The notes beneath the pieces are model-generated. The model worked only from the letters and a program-made list of their open reading frames with translations, had not been told where the DNA came from and did no database searches. This document shows, piece by piece, positions 50,569 to 60,172 of a stretch of 64,000 bases of DNA. The DNA is taken from the NCBI RefSeq assembly GCF_039724765.1, contig NZ_CP155729.1, positions 2,489,501 to 2,553,500 of the forward strand, given 5' to 3'. Numbering within the stretch: position 1 is the first letter of the stretch; every line of letters begins with the position of its first letter. A program made the position numbers and the translations under genes. This stretch comes from Sagittula stellata E-37. GTDB lineage: Bacteria > Pseudomonadota > Alphaproteobacteria > Rhodobacterales > Rhodobacteraceae.

Positions 50569-51951
50569 ATGAAAGCCAAGCTCGACGCGAAACTGAAAGA
50601 TGTGCCGGCCGCGATCCGCCGTGCCATGCTGGAAGACGCGCCGCAACTCGAGCCGGGTGCGGCGCAGGTGATGGGTCGTTTCTGGTCGGCGGTCAGGGCA
50701 GGCAAGGGCAGTCTCGCCATGCCGCCCACGGAGGCATACCGGCACGCGGCCGCTTCGGAATCGACATTTAGATGCCTGCTGCGCGCACTCGCGCGATACG
50801 CGCCGCATGTTTCGACCGCCTTGGCCAAGGTCGTCAGCGCGGAATGGTATGCCCGGCGACCGAAGCCCGCCTTGAAGGTCGCGCCGACCTTTGAGACGAT
50901 CATCGGCGCGGCTTGGCCCGAAACGTGGCGGCGGATGAAGTCAGACCTCGACGACGCACGTATCAAGGCCAGCACCAGGCAGCGCTACATCGCCAGCATT
51001 GATCGATGCGCCACGATCGTCGCGGAAGGTCTCGCATCCGACGTGCACGGCTTCGTCGCGGCGTGCGAACTGTCGGAAGCGTTCCTGTTCCACCCCGACC
51101 CGGAACGGCGCGTGAAGCCGGTCTCGGCCGCGAACTACCTCGACGGCCTGATTGCCTTGGGCGCGAAAGGTGGGGTTGCAAACGAAAGCCTGACCGCCAT
51201 GCGGGTCATCTCGCGCGACCTCCGGGACCAGGCCGAACTGGCTGAGCAGAACAAGTATGAACGGCTGTCGCGACTCATGGAACGCGGAGGCTATGCTCAT
51301 GTCGCCGACCGGATCCGCGAACTCAGGGAACGCGCGCATGACCTGCCGGCACATAGCGCAGCGCGACGCCGCTGCATGCAGCAGGCGGTCGTCTGCGCGG
51401 TCATCATGAACAAGCCGCCGCGCAAGGGCGATCTCGTATCCTGGCGCTTCGGTCATCAGATCGTCCGTGAGATCGACGGAACCTGGCGCGCCGAGTGGGC
51501 GCAGGAGAAGACCCGGGCCGAGGCGGAAACGGGGGCGATCTGGCCCGAGATCTGCGAAATCCTCGACGAGTGGATCCTCGACGGACGGCCCGATCGCCTT
51601 ATCCATATCCGCTACCAGGAGCTTGTCGGCAGCAACTGGTTATCGCTCGATCACAGCCAGCCCTACCGGAATCTGCCGACCGAACTTACAAAGGCTGCGA
51701 TTGGTGTCCCCTCACACGATCTGAGGACCCTTGCCGCGGACTACATGCGTCGTCACGACCCGGCACGTGCCGCCGATGTCATTGCGACCCAACTGGGGCA
51801 TGGCACGCGAAAAGCCGGCAAGGCTTATCGGGCCGAGTGCGAAGGGGCGGCGGGGGAGGCGATCTGGCAAGTGGCGCGAAAGACCATTGCGGCGCAGTCG
51901 AAAAATTCAATCGGCAAGCGCAAGACTCGGGCCCGCGCGACGCATCTGTAG
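50569..51951 (+). CDS. Tyrosine recombinase-like protein of the island
   Basis: A 460-residue protein. The C-terminal part carries the tyrosine-recombinase signature in order: Arg I in NKPPRKGDLVSW, HxxR as PSHDLRTLAADYM, the LGH box as TQLGHGT and the nucleophile Tyr in KAYRAE. The N-terminal part looks like a SAM-like core-binding domain. ATG 50569 follows AAAGGAGAACATGAT. It lies near the distal attachment repeat, opposite in position and strand to the main integrase. Overall similarity to the other recombinases here is low. Confidence 0.7.
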   Translation: MKAKLDAKLKDVPAAIRRAMLEDAPQLEPGAAQVMGRFWSAVRAGKGSLAMPPTEAYRHAAASESTFRCLLRALARYAPHVSTALAKVVSAEWYARRPKPALKVAPTFETIIGAAWPETWRRMKSDLDDARIKASTRQRYIASIDRCATIVAEGLASDVHGFVAACELSEAFLFHPDPERRVKPVSAANYLDGLIALGAKGGVANESLTAMRVISRDLRDQAELAEQNKYERLSRLMERGGYAHVADRIRELRERAHDLPAHSAARRRCMQQAVVCAVIMNKPPRKGDLVSWRFGHQIVREIDGTWRAEWAQEKTRAEAETGAIWPEICEILDEWILDGRPDRLIHIRYQELVGSNWLSLDHSQPYRNLPTELTKAAIGVPSHDLRTLAADYMRRHDPARAADVIATQLGHGTRKAGKAYRAECEGAAGEAIWQVARKTIAAQSKNSIGKRKTRARATHL

Positions 51952-52362
51952 CTTCGCGACGGTGTCTGCCTGGCGGCAAGCGCGCAAGAATTGGAAGAGC
52001 GGATCGTCCCCGATCGATCGCGGCCATCCGGGTGAGGCCGCGATCGACGAGGCCGAGCTGATCGGCATGAAAGCTGCCGCACGAGACGCGATACGAATGG
52101 TGTCGGTTGGCAGTCCCGCAGGATCCGCGAGCGACAAGACGCAGCAAGATATTCGTGCACGAGCCGTCGGACTGCGCGCCCCTCTGCGTGAGGGCGCGCC
52201 GCCTGCGCCTCGCGCGCCAACACAGAAGGAACGGGTTCGATACTACTGTCACTCTCCTGGCTGCTACCGAAGAGAGTCGAGCCCCGCATCCCGCCCCGAA
52301 GAAAGGAGAAATCAGGGCGCTTGAAGCGGACACGGACTGTCCGTGACAGAAGGAACTCACCC
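51952..52362 (+). other. Intergenic stretch in the island, no gene recognised
   Basis: About 410 bases with overlapping open frames on both strands but no ribosome site for any of them. CGGACACGGACTGTCCG near 52327 is a short hairpin just before the next ribosome site. Confidence 0.4.
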
Positions 52363-52773
52363 ATGCCCAACATCACCCCCGCCCGGTCTGCAGGTGCAAT
52401 TGCCCTATGGTCAATACGGAGGTTTGTCGCCGATCATCGCGCAGATCTCTGGGAGGCATCACTGCTGCTCGGCGGGCCGGCGGCGCAGCGCCGATTTCTG
52501 CGCCTGGTTTCGCGGCTTCGACACGCGTCCGGACTCGGGCCCCACCTGCGGCGCGAGATCCGCTGGCTCCATGGGGTGCTGACCCTCGAGCTGGTCGGCG
52601 ATCCGGATGCGACCGATCCTGGCCACTTCTGCGACATCCATCCCGAGGATCTCGTGGTCACCGGAATTTGCCGCCTTGGGGACGCAATGACCGAGGTTCT
52701 GTGTGCTCTGCCGGATGCGTCGGTGCCTGCGGCCACGCCGTTGCCCGCGAAAGGTGCCCGCGTCGCCGCCTGA
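52363..52773 (+). CDS. Hypothetical protein
   Basis: A 136-residue protein of unknown family, beginning MPNITPARSAGAIALWSIRR after AAGGAACTCACC. It is rich in Leu, Arg and His, with no signal peptide or membrane helix. It is the first of three small co-directional genes in the island with ordinary codon use, so probably a real gene. No function can be proposed. Confidence 0.6.
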   Translation: MPNITPARSAGAIALWSIRRFVADHRADLWEASLLLGGPAAQRRFLRLVSRLRHASGLGPHLRREIRWLHGVLTLELVGDPDATDPGHFCDIHPEDLVVTGICRLGDAMTEVLCALPDASVPAATPLPAKGARVAA

Positions 52774-52853
52774 TCTCTCTCCCCGGCCCTATGGGCCGGT
52801 TCTTGAAGGCACTGCGCTGTGCGGTGCCAGTGACCGATTTCTGGAGAGACTGG

Positions 52854-53297
52854 ATGAACGACATACGACTCTATGTGATGCCAATCGAAGAGCTTGCCGC
52901 GCGGACAATCGTGGCCTGCAGGGCTCTTGCCGAGGACCTGCCCGTGAACCTACTGTGCTCAGATGCACATCAGCACCGTCATATCCGCGGCCTGCTGAAC
53001 GACATCTCTGGAGATGATCCAGCTGGTCCGCGTGCGCTGCAGTCCGTCGGTCTGCTCGCGGACATTCTCCGAGCGGAACGCGAGACGGAGACGCTGGGCT
53101 ACGAGGACGTGTTCGAGGGGGAGAATGATCCCGAATACGGAGCGACTGGCGCGGTCTACAGGCACAGGGTTCTCTCGGACCGTGGCGAAGCGATCGAGGT
53201 CTGGTCCAACAAGCTTCTTTACCTCGCGCGCATGGTGCGGATCCTCGACGCGCGTCTCCGTGGCGAGCGGATGGTCAATCGCAGGTTCGCGGGCTGA
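52854..53297 (+). CDS. Hypothetical protein
   Basis: A 147-residue soluble protein starting MNDIRLYVMPIEELAARTIV after CTGGAGAGAC. It has an acidic centre (YEDVFEGENDPEYGATG) and a basic C-terminus (ARLRGERMVNRRFAG). Not recognised. It lies 80 bases after the previous hypothetical gene on the same strand. Confidence 0.6.
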   Translation: MNDIRLYVMPIEELAARTIVACRALAEDLPVNLLCSDAHQHRHIRGLLNDISGDDPAGPRALQSVGLLADILRAERETETLGYEDVFEGENDPEYGATGAVYRHRVLSDRGEAIEVWSNKLLYLARMVRILDARLRGERMVNRRFAG

Positions 53298-53366
53298 TGC
53301 ATACCGGTGACAGCACGAAAGCGCGTTTCGGCGTGCCTACCGCCTCGGGGTTCGGCGCAAGCTCCC

Positions 53367-53756
53367 ATGGTGAGTAGGAATGACCCGTTCACCGGAGACC
53401 GCCGCAGGATTGCCGACCACATGGGCATGGCCTGGGCATGGTGCGAATATGTTCATCCTGATCTCCGGCCATTCACCCTTGTCGGAGGGGTTTTCGATCT
53501 CGGGGATGGTCGCTTCGGGGTCGAACCGGGAATCGAGGAAACCGAGTGGTATTTCGAGTGTGGTGTCATACGGGAGACGTCCCTCGAGGCACTCGGCACG
53601 CTCGGCTATCTCGAAGCCCCGACAAGGTGGTATGCGCACTATCCAACCGCGTTCATATTCGCCCGGCGGCTTTCCGCACATGAGACCCTACGTGCGTTGG
53701 CCTGGCTTCGGAGAAGGGGGCTCGTCGCGCCAAGGAGTTGCCGTAGACGGAAATAA
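53367..53756 (+). CDS. Hypothetical protein
   Basis: A 129-residue protein starting MVSRNDPFTGDRRRIADHMG. The frame is open to a GTG at 53307, but no good ribosome site is seen for either start. It has a Trp/Tyr-rich centre (EETEWYFECGVIRE) and a basic C-terminal tail (LRRRGLVAPRSCRRRK). Family not recognised. A terminator follows. Confidence 0.5.
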   Translation: MVSRNDPFTGDRRRIADHMGMAWAWCEYVHPDLRPFTLVGGVFDLGDGRFGVEPGIEETEWYFECGVIRETSLEALGTLGYLEAPTRWYAHYPTAFIFARRLSAHETLRALAWLRRRGLVAPRSCRRRK

Positions 53757-53771
53757 TACGAAATCATGCAG

Positions 53772-53806
53772 AAGGCCCGGAGCATATGCCCGGGCCTTCT
53801 CTTTGT
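53772..53806 (+). terminator. Rho-independent terminator after the small island genes
   Basis: AAGGCCCGG and CCGGGCCTT pair around AGCATATGC, followed by CTCTTTGTT. It separates the plus-strand genes from the convergent recombinase genes and may work in both directions. Confidence 0.7.
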
Positions 53807-53812
53807 TATGGT

Positions 53813-55021
53813 TCAGCGGTTCGGGCCGACGATATCCGTAAGACCCGCGCCTGCCTCGGTTAGTGCCTGCTGGACGGTTTGAAGCAGGCTGTCGTCGAGA
53901 AACCTGCCCCACGTATCCCGAGACATCTGACCCATGGCGTTTCTGACCACGTGATCCGGGCATTCCTGGTCGAGCAGCGCATGATGCAAGGCTCTCCGGA
54001 AATCCTGAGCGTGGAGCGTCGAAGCATCGATCCCGTGCGTCTCGCAGTAGCGAATAAAATCCTTTCGAAACCGCGCTGTGGCAGTTCCGGGCCGATCCGC
54101 CGCGAGTTGCGGAAAGAGCAATGCTTCATTCTGGTCCCGCCGCAATTCGAACAATTCGACGAGGCCAAGGTCCTGCAGCCTCCGAGTGACAGGGATCTCC
54201 CGGCAAGCCGCTGGTGTCTTCCCGTCACGATCAATGCAGATGACCGGCATACCGTGACGAAACTGCAGATCCTCGGTCGTGAGGTGGACGGCTTCGTCGA
54301 GCCGCAGACCCCCGAGACACATCAAGAGCGGGATCCAGAACAACGGGTCCCCGGCATCCCTCATGTCTCCCTTGAATATCGGCGAGGACAGGTAGCTCTC
54401 TACTGCCTCAGACCATTCACGGGTCTCGGATGGGCGCTCCTGCTGCCGTAGACAGGCCTCCTCGGCCGTCGACCAGGAACAGATGTCGAACGGGTTCGCG
54501 TCTTCGAGGTTCAATTCGACCAGTAGATCGCCAACCTGCCGTGCCGTCCGCCCGAACTTCAGGAATGTCGAAATCCCGATGCGGTCGCGAGCGGAAGTTT
54601 CTTTTCCCAACCCACTTTCATGATCGGTGCCACTGCTGCTGCGTTTCCCGTGGCATTTCGGCAGATTCCGGATCTTTTCCAACGCAACGACGATATCTTC
54701 CCGCTCGATATCGGAAAAGAACGGATTCCCGAGGGCCCGCGTCCATACACGCTTCGCACTCTGCGTATTCGCACCGCTGATCCGGTGCCAGTGTTCACCA
54801 CGAGCGGCATCGAGCCGCAGGGCACCAGGCCGATATCCCAGCGACCGTGCGTTGATGAAGAGCTCGAAGGCCGTCTCGAGGCAGATTTGCATTTCCCCGT
54901 CGAGGACGGCGCGTGATTGTTCAGTGATATTGGCGGCCTCGAGAAGGGATCGAGGTGTCTGCCAGGTGGTGGTTTCCTGAGGCATTTCCGTGTCAATTCG
55001 GGTGGCGAGGTTATCGCGCAT
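53813..55021 (-). CDS. Degenerate tyrosine recombinase paralogue
   Basis: About 402 residues from ATG 55021, which follows CGGAGATACAGGAA; the frame is open to 55210. It aligns along its length with the catalytic part of the next integrase (FLKFGRTARQVGDLLVELNL / NPFDICSW; GGLRLDEAVHLTTEDL). Arg I is present (GGLRLDE), but where the active paralogue has HALR this one has QDFR, the WHE box is GQM and the nucleophile Tyr is not in place (DTWGRF). It is therefore probably not catalytic and may be a regulatory or architectural partner. Confidence 0.65.
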   Translation of the reverse strand: MRDNLATRIDTEMPQETTTWQTPRSLLEAANITEQSRAVLDGEMQICLETAFELFINARSLGYRPGALRLDAARGEHWHRISGANTQSAKRVWTRALGNPFFSDIEREDIVVALEKIRNLPKCHGKRSSSGTDHESGLGKETSARDRIGISTFLKFGRTARQVGDLLVELNLEDANPFDICSWSTAEEACLRQQERPSETREWSEAVESYLSSPIFKGDMRDAGDPLFWIPLLMCLGGLRLDEAVHLTTEDLQFRHGMPVICIDRDGKTPAACREIPVTRRLQDLGLVELFELRRDQNEALLFPQLAADRPGTATARFRKDFIRYCETHGIDASTLHAQDFRRALHHALLDQECPDHVVRNAMGQMSRDTWGRFLDDSLLQTVQQALTEAGAGLTDIVGPNR

Positions 55022-55178
55022 TTCCTGTATCTCCGTGAGTGGTGGAATGCCGCCCCTATGCCCCGGATACGCGAGAAACAGTTGATCCAAGTCAAAATTT
55101 CGGATCGTTATCTCCCATGATGCATCACGCCTTCGTGAGGTCGAATGTCTCCGCGGTGGGCAGTGCCGACTCGGAATT

Positions 55179-56811
55179 TCAGGCCGGCCGGCGACGAAAC
55201 CCGACGACATTACCGTGATCGCCCTGAACCTGGGTCGGCACGGTCTCGGGAGCTGCGGCCTCGGACGCGGCGAACGGGCTCTTGATCCTCGAGATATCCA
55301 GATCGATCCGGCTGATGACCTCGTGAAGCGTCTTCACCCAGATCTCGCGCGTGTAGGACCCGTCACCCTCGTCGACCGGCTTCTCGTGCCACATGAGGCG
55401 CCGGCGCACCATATCGGGGCAGAGCAGGTTGCCGAGGTCGTTGTGGAAGGTCGTGCGCAAGGCATGGAAGTCGAGGCCCGGCCAGTAGCAGTCGTTCGTC
55501 TTGCGGTAATAGCCGAAGGTCTTGCTGTAGAGTTCGGAAAACGTCTCCTTCGTCTGGCCGCGGTTGAGGTTCGGGAACAGGCGCGACTGCTTCTGCCCCC
55601 GCCGCATCTCCACGAAGTGGAGAAGTCCGAGCTCGACGAGCTTCGGGTGCACGGCGATGCGGCGCTCCCCGGCGGTGGATTTCACGTGGTTGCCGGTCAC
55701 ATTGCGGACCGTGAAATAAGCGACGCCGTTCTCCGACCCGAAATCCTCTGGTGCGAGTTGCAGCATTTCCTCGGCGCGACAGCCGGCAAGGCGCGCGATA
55801 AGAGGGCCCCAGAACAGCGGGTAATCCTTTCCCTCGCATTGCCCCTGATAGACCGGAGACGCGAAGAGCTTCTGAATCCTGTCGTCCCAGAGCATGCGCG
55901 ACCGGTCTTCCTCGTTCGCCTTCATGTCCTTCGCCTCGTCGTTGGTCCAGGAACAGATCTCGAACGGGTTCCTCTCGATCAGCTTCATGGATTTCAGCAT
56001 CTTGCCGACTCGGTTCGCCATGCGGCCATGGCGGAGGAAGGTGGCGACACGAAGCCTGGGGATCTTCGCATCGAGGTCCGCGCGTTCGAGCTCGGCCGGC
56101 GTCGCCTTCCCACGAGCGGCAAGCAACTCCTTTGCGGCTGTCGCCGCCGCGAGTTCCTGCTCGTCGGCACGCTCGACAAGGTCGCGGAAACCTTTCGTAT
56201 TGAGAAGATTCTTCTTCTTGCCGTGGTATTTGGGGATCCGGCGAATGACGTTCAGGACGCCGTCGACCTCGGTCCACTCGATCTGGTGGAACGGCTGGTT
56301 GCCCAGGACATCAACCCAGATATCACGGCCCTTTCTGGCGTTTCCACCGGACGTCCGTTTCCAGTCCTTGCCTTTATCCGGGAAGCGCTTTTGGCGGGTC
56401 CCGAAGAGATCTCCATATCCGAGCTCCTTGAGTTCGAAATAGAGATCGAAGGCCTCGCGAAGCTCAATGTTGGGCCCTTTCGCCAGGGCGGTGCGCGCCT
56501 CGTCCGAGAGGAGCGATTGATCGATCAGGATCTGGGGCTCCTCCCGTGACGTTACGGAGCGCATCGGCGCCGTCTCCTGCGCCTGGGCGGCGGGAACGAG
56601 GGCGCGTTCCTGGGAAGATGGCGCACGGGAGCTATTGTTCTCGAAATTGAGCGCTGCGGTTTCGGGCTCGACGCCGAGCGTCTCGACTTGGTTCTGAACG
56701 GGACAGGCCATCTTTGGTTCGGCCGGTGTGGTGGCCGCCGGCATCGTTGACACCGGCACGGAAATCGCGATTGGCGCGGCTGCTGCCGGGATGGCCAGGG
56801 CGGGGCGGACG
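55179..56811 (-). pseudogene. Island integrase, catalytic part (downstream of a probable frameshift)
   Basis: The frame (first ATG 56759) encodes a 526-residue tyrosine recombinase. The catalytic residues are visible: Arg I in LAGCRAEEMLQL, HALR in LDFHALRTTF, the WHE box in LMWHEK and Tyr in GDGSYTREIW. It lies next to tRNA-Asn, as expected for the integrase that made the island. Upstream, the Ala/Pro linker continues in this frame (ALAIPAAAAPIAISVPVSTM) with no start, and the N-terminal domain is in the frame of the next entry. One missing G near 56811 would explain the split. Confidence 0.7.
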
Positions 56812-57451
56812 AATCCGAGGCAGCCACGGGCAGGGCGGTGGCAGGGGAAGCCAACCGGCTTGCCATGACCGACCGGAAGATCGGGGTCGCTTCCTCGTAG
56901 GTCCCGACCTCGCGCCGTTCCCGTTCGCGGGACACGTCGAGCATGACCCGCAGAGCCTCGAAGGCGAGGGCACGCCAGTCCGAGCTGGTCTCGTCGAGGG
57001 TCACGCCGAACTGCCGCGCCATCTCGCGCAAGGGCTCTGTAACCGGCGTTCGGTCGCCGAGCGCCAGGGCCCGGCGCAGCATGTCCTGAGTCGCGCGCTC
57101 CGTTTGCGCCGCGAAATTCGCCGCCGCCTCCGAACGCGGCTCGGTGCAGGCCCGCAGGGCCTCGTGGGCAGCGATCTGGCAGCGGGCCAGTTCAGTCAGC
57201 AATGTCACGTGCTCGGCGCTCAGGTGGTCCACCGGTCTCTCCGTCGTCAGCGCGACGGCCAGGTCCGTGAGTGCCGTAAGGGCGCGGACGCGGCATGTCG
57301 CTTCGGAGAGGACGTCGGTCCGTAGCGAGAGGCAGATGGCCGAACTTTGACCAGGGTTCGATATCTCGACCCAGGCCTTCGGCAGACGGCGCCGGAAAAA
57401 GTAGCCCGAGGGGCGTTTTTCGAGATGGGGGGTGTGTTCGACTCCGGCCAT
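56811..57451 (-). pseudogene. Island integrase, N-terminal DUF6538-like part
   Basis: From ATG 57451 the frame encodes the N-terminal domain typical of this integrase group (HLEKRPSGYFFRRRLPKAW, SLRTDVLSEA, EVGTYEEATPIFRSVMAS). After about 56811 it turns into an Arg/Pro/Ser-rich translation and stops at 56552, a clear sign of a wrong frame. The expected continuation is in the frame of the catalytic part. If the shift is real the integrase is dead, unless ribosomes slip. Confidence 0.65.
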
Positions 57452-57598
57452 GGCAGGTGCTCCGAAAACGGTTCCAGGGCATCCGGGAGTCGGGATCCGT
57501 GCACCGGTTCGGGCACGCGTTTCTGCACCTATTTGTGCACGTGCACGCGTGGCTCCGACTCCGGTCGGGGCTCAACCAATGAAATCAACCACTTAGGG

Positions 57599-57620
57599 GA
57601 TTTTGGCTCCGGCGGTAGGG
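57599..57620. repeat. Attachment-site repeat at the tRNA-Asn 3' end
   Basis: Identical to 50023-50044 over 22 bases. It covers the CCA, discriminator, acceptor 3' strand and the end of the T arm of tRNA-Asn, so integration left the tRNA intact. Confidence 0.8.
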
Positions 57621-57678
57621 ATCGAACCTACGACCAATTGATTAACAGTCAACTGCTCTACCGCTGAGCTACGCCGGA
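57604..57678 (-). tRNA. tRNA-Asn (anticodon GTT)
   Basis: 75 bases including encoded CCA. Acceptor TCCGGCG pairs with CGCCGGA; D arm GCTCAGCGGTAGAGC; anticodon arm GTTGA-CTGTTAA-TCAAT, giving anticodon GTT; T arm TTCGATC. The 3' end is the attachment site of the neighbouring island. Confidence 0.97.
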
Positions 57679-57759
57679 ACACGTGGGCCGTATAGCAATG
57701 GCGATTTGGGTCGTCCAGAGGGTTTCGGCACTTTTTTCGGAAAACCTGACAGTCCGGTA

Positions 57760-58677
57760 TCAGGACAGGGAAAATCGGGCTTCGGAGCCCATTTCCTCGA
57801 TTGGGGCGACGGCGCTTCTTTCAACGAGATCAATGAGATGGGCCAGGACGTTGCGCGTGGCGGCGGGCAGGAGAGCCGGGGGGGTGTCGATGTAGATGCG
57901 GGCCGCAAGCTCCGAGGCGGTAGCCGGGCCATCCGACAGTGCCGCGAGGATCGAGGTTTCGCGGCTTTCACGGTGGGACAGCAGCTTGGCGATGCGTGCG
58001 GCGGGTTGCGACACCACGTCTCCGTGTCCCGGCAGGAAACAAGCCCAGGGCCGTTCGGCCAGCCTGCGGAGCGATGCCATGAAGGCCGTAAGGTCGCCAT
58101 CCGGAGGTGAGACCAGAGAGGTGGCCCAGCCCATGACGAGGTCGCCGGAAAACAGAACGTCGTCGAGAGCGAAGGACAGGTGATTGGCCATGTGGCCCGG
58201 CGTGTGCAACGCCTCCAGGCACCATCCGTCGCCTTCCACGGTTTCTCTGTCTGCAAGGCGGTGGTCGGGCGCAAAGGCCGTGTCGACGCCTTCGCCGCCG
58301 CCGACAAGACCGCCTTCGGCCAATCGGGTCATGACGGCGCTGCGGCCGGCAAGTGCGTCTCCGAAGGCAAACACCGGTGCACCGGTCACGTCGGACAGCT
58401 TCCGAGCCAGCGGAGAATGGTCGAGGTGCGCGTGCGTCACCAGGATGTGGCTGATGTGCTGACCGGGGCCGACTGCCGCAAGAAGCGCGTCGAGGTGCTT
58501 GCCCATCTCCGGCCCTGGGTCGATCAGTGCGAGACCTCTTGTGCCGACAAGATAACTGTTGGTGCCACGGAACGTCATGGCCGATGGGTTCGGGGCCACC
58601 AGACGGCGGACGCCCGGCAGCAATTCCTCCGGCTTGCCTGGAACCGGCTGGAAGTCCGGCTGTGGGTCCTGCATCAT
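57760..58677 (-). CDS. MBL-fold metallo-hydrolase (LACTB2-like)
   Basis: A 305-residue metallo-beta-lactamase-fold enzyme with HAHLDHS as the metal motif, then HTPGHMANH, SGDLVMGW and the late PGHGD. A C-terminal winged-helix segment (SILAALSDGPATASELAARI) follows, as in LACTB2/SNM1-like hydrolases. Start ATG 58677 (or 58674) follows GGAGAGGC. The substrate is unknown; glyoxalase-II-like thioester or RNA-type substrates are possible. It is divergent from the kinase gene, with 44 bases between the starts. Confidence 0.88.
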   Translation of the reverse strand: MMQDPQPDFQPVPGKPEELLPGVRRLVAPNPSAMTFRGTNSYLVGTRGLALIDPGPEMGKHLDALLAAVGPGQHISHILVTHAHLDHSPLARKLSDVTGAPVFAFGDALAGRSAVMTRLAEGGLVGGGEGVDTAFAPDHRLADRETVEGDGWCLEALHTPGHMANHLSFALDDVLFSGDLVMGWATSLVSPPDGDLTAFMASLRRLAERPWACFLPGHGDVVSQPAARIAKLLSHRESRETSILAALSDGPATASELAARIYIDTPPALLPAATRNVLAHLIDLVERSAVAPIEEMGSEARFSLS

Positions 58678-58721
58678 GCCTCTCCATCGACGCCGCGCAT
58701 GCGGCTTGTCCGGAGGGCACA

Positions 58722-60011
58722 ATGTCATTCCAATGGCTCAAACGCTATATGCCGCGCAGTCTTTTTGGGCGCGCGGCACTGATCCTGGTGCTGCCGGTGG
58801 TGACGCTTCAACTGGTGGTGTCGATTGTCTTCGTTCAGAGACATTTCGAGGACGTCACCGAACAGCTGAGCCGGGAACTGTCGCGGGCGGTCAACCTTGC
58901 GGTGGACGAGGCCGTGGCCACCGGCATCGACGGCGTGCTGGGAGTTTTTCCGCGGGCCGTCGACGACGCGGCAGAGCCGGCGGAGAACCTGCGCCGATGG
59001 TACGACTTCACCGGAATTATCGTGATACGTACACTGGACGCGCGGGTGCGCGGGCTGGAGAAGGTCGAACTGCCGGACGACAAGATCGTGCGTCTCTACA
59101 TCCGGCGCAACGGGCAACTCTGGCTGGTGTCGGTGGACCGGACCCGAAGCTCGGCGGCCAATGCGCACCAATTGTTCGTCAACATGATGTTCTTCGGTAT
59201 TCTGATGACGTTGATCGCCTTTCTTTACCTGCGCAACCAGTTGCGGCCGATCACGCGCATGGCCGAAGCGGCCGAAGCCTTCGGGAAAGGGCGGATCGTG
59301 CGGTATTCGCCTGCGGGTGCGACCGAGGTACGCGCCGCGGGGCGGGCTTTTCTGGATATGCGAAGCCGCATCGAGCGGCACATCGAACAGCGCACCATGA
59401 TGTTGTCCGGGGTCAGCCACGACCTGCGGACCCCGATCACCCGGCTGCGGTTGGGGCTGTCGCTCCTGGATGACGAGGATCGCGAACCGCTGGAGCGCGA
59501 CGTGGAGGAGATGCAGCGCCTGATCGACACCTTCCTCGATTTCGCGCGGGGCGATGCGCAGGCTGGTCCACCTGAGCCGGTCGATCCTATGGCCCTGATC
59601 ACATCCATCGTCGAGGATGCGCAGCGGGCGGGACAGAATGTCAGTCTCGGTGCGCTGGACGGGCAGGGCGAGGCCGCGCTGAGGCCGAGATCGATGCGCC
59701 GCGCAATCGAGAACCTGATCGGCAACGCAACGCGCTACGGCACGCAGTGCCGGGTTTCGGCCAACATGACGGAACGGTCCCTGCGCATCAGGGTCGAAGA
59801 CGACGGACCAGGCATCCCGCCGGAAGACCGGGAGAGCGCGCTGAAGCCCTTCGTCAGGCTCGATCCGGCCCGCAACCAGAACAAGGGGTCCGGTGTGGGT
59901 CTTGGCCTGGCGATTGCCGCCGACATCACCCGGTCGCACGGCGGTGTGCTGAGGCTTGGCGAAAGCGACGACCTGGGTGGCCTCCGCGCCGAGATCGTGA
60001 TCGCGCTTTAA
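58722..60011 (+). CDS. EnvZ-like sensor histidine kinase
   Basis: A 429-residue sensor with two membrane helices (AALILVLPVVTLQLVVSIVF near 17-40 and MMFFGILMTLIAFLYL near 150), a periplasmic domain, HAMP, HisKA with H233 (SGVSHDLRTPITRLRL), N-box NLIGNATRYG and G-boxes DDGPGIP and GVGLGLAIA. The resemblance is to EnvZ/FeuQ kinases. ATG 58722 follows CGGAGGGCACA. No response regulator gene is in the window, so the partner is elsewhere. Confidence 0.9.
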   Translation: MSFQWLKRYMPRSLFGRAALILVLPVVTLQLVVSIVFVQRHFEDVTEQLSRELSRAVNLAVDEAVATGIDGVLGVFPRAVDDAAEPAENLRRWYDFTGIIVIRTLDARVRGLEKVELPDDKIVRLYIRRNGQLWLVSVDRTRSSAANAHQLFVNMMFFGILMTLIAFLYLRNQLRPITRMAEAAEAFGKGRIVRYSPAGATEVRAAGRAFLDMRSRIERHIEQRTMMLSGVSHDLRTPITRLRLGLSLLDDEDREPLERDVEEMQRLIDTFLDFARGDAQAGPPEPVDPMALITSIVEDAQRAGQNVSLGALDGQGEAALRPRSMRRAIENLIGNATRYGTQCRVSANMTERSLRIRVEDDGPGIPPEDRESALKPFVRLDPARNQNKGSGVGLGLAIAADITRSHGGVLRLGESDDLGGLRAEIVIAL

Positions 60012-60172
60012 CGGTGGCGCGCAGGTCTTTGTAAAGAAATCACTAATATTCAAATGCGAGGCTCGGGACACGAATTTGCCGCGTTCTGTTCACGTGGCGG
60101 TCGGGTATCGGGGGGACTGTCCGGCCATGCGCTTCATGCGCCGCAGATCAACCCCGAGGGAGATATTGCCAA

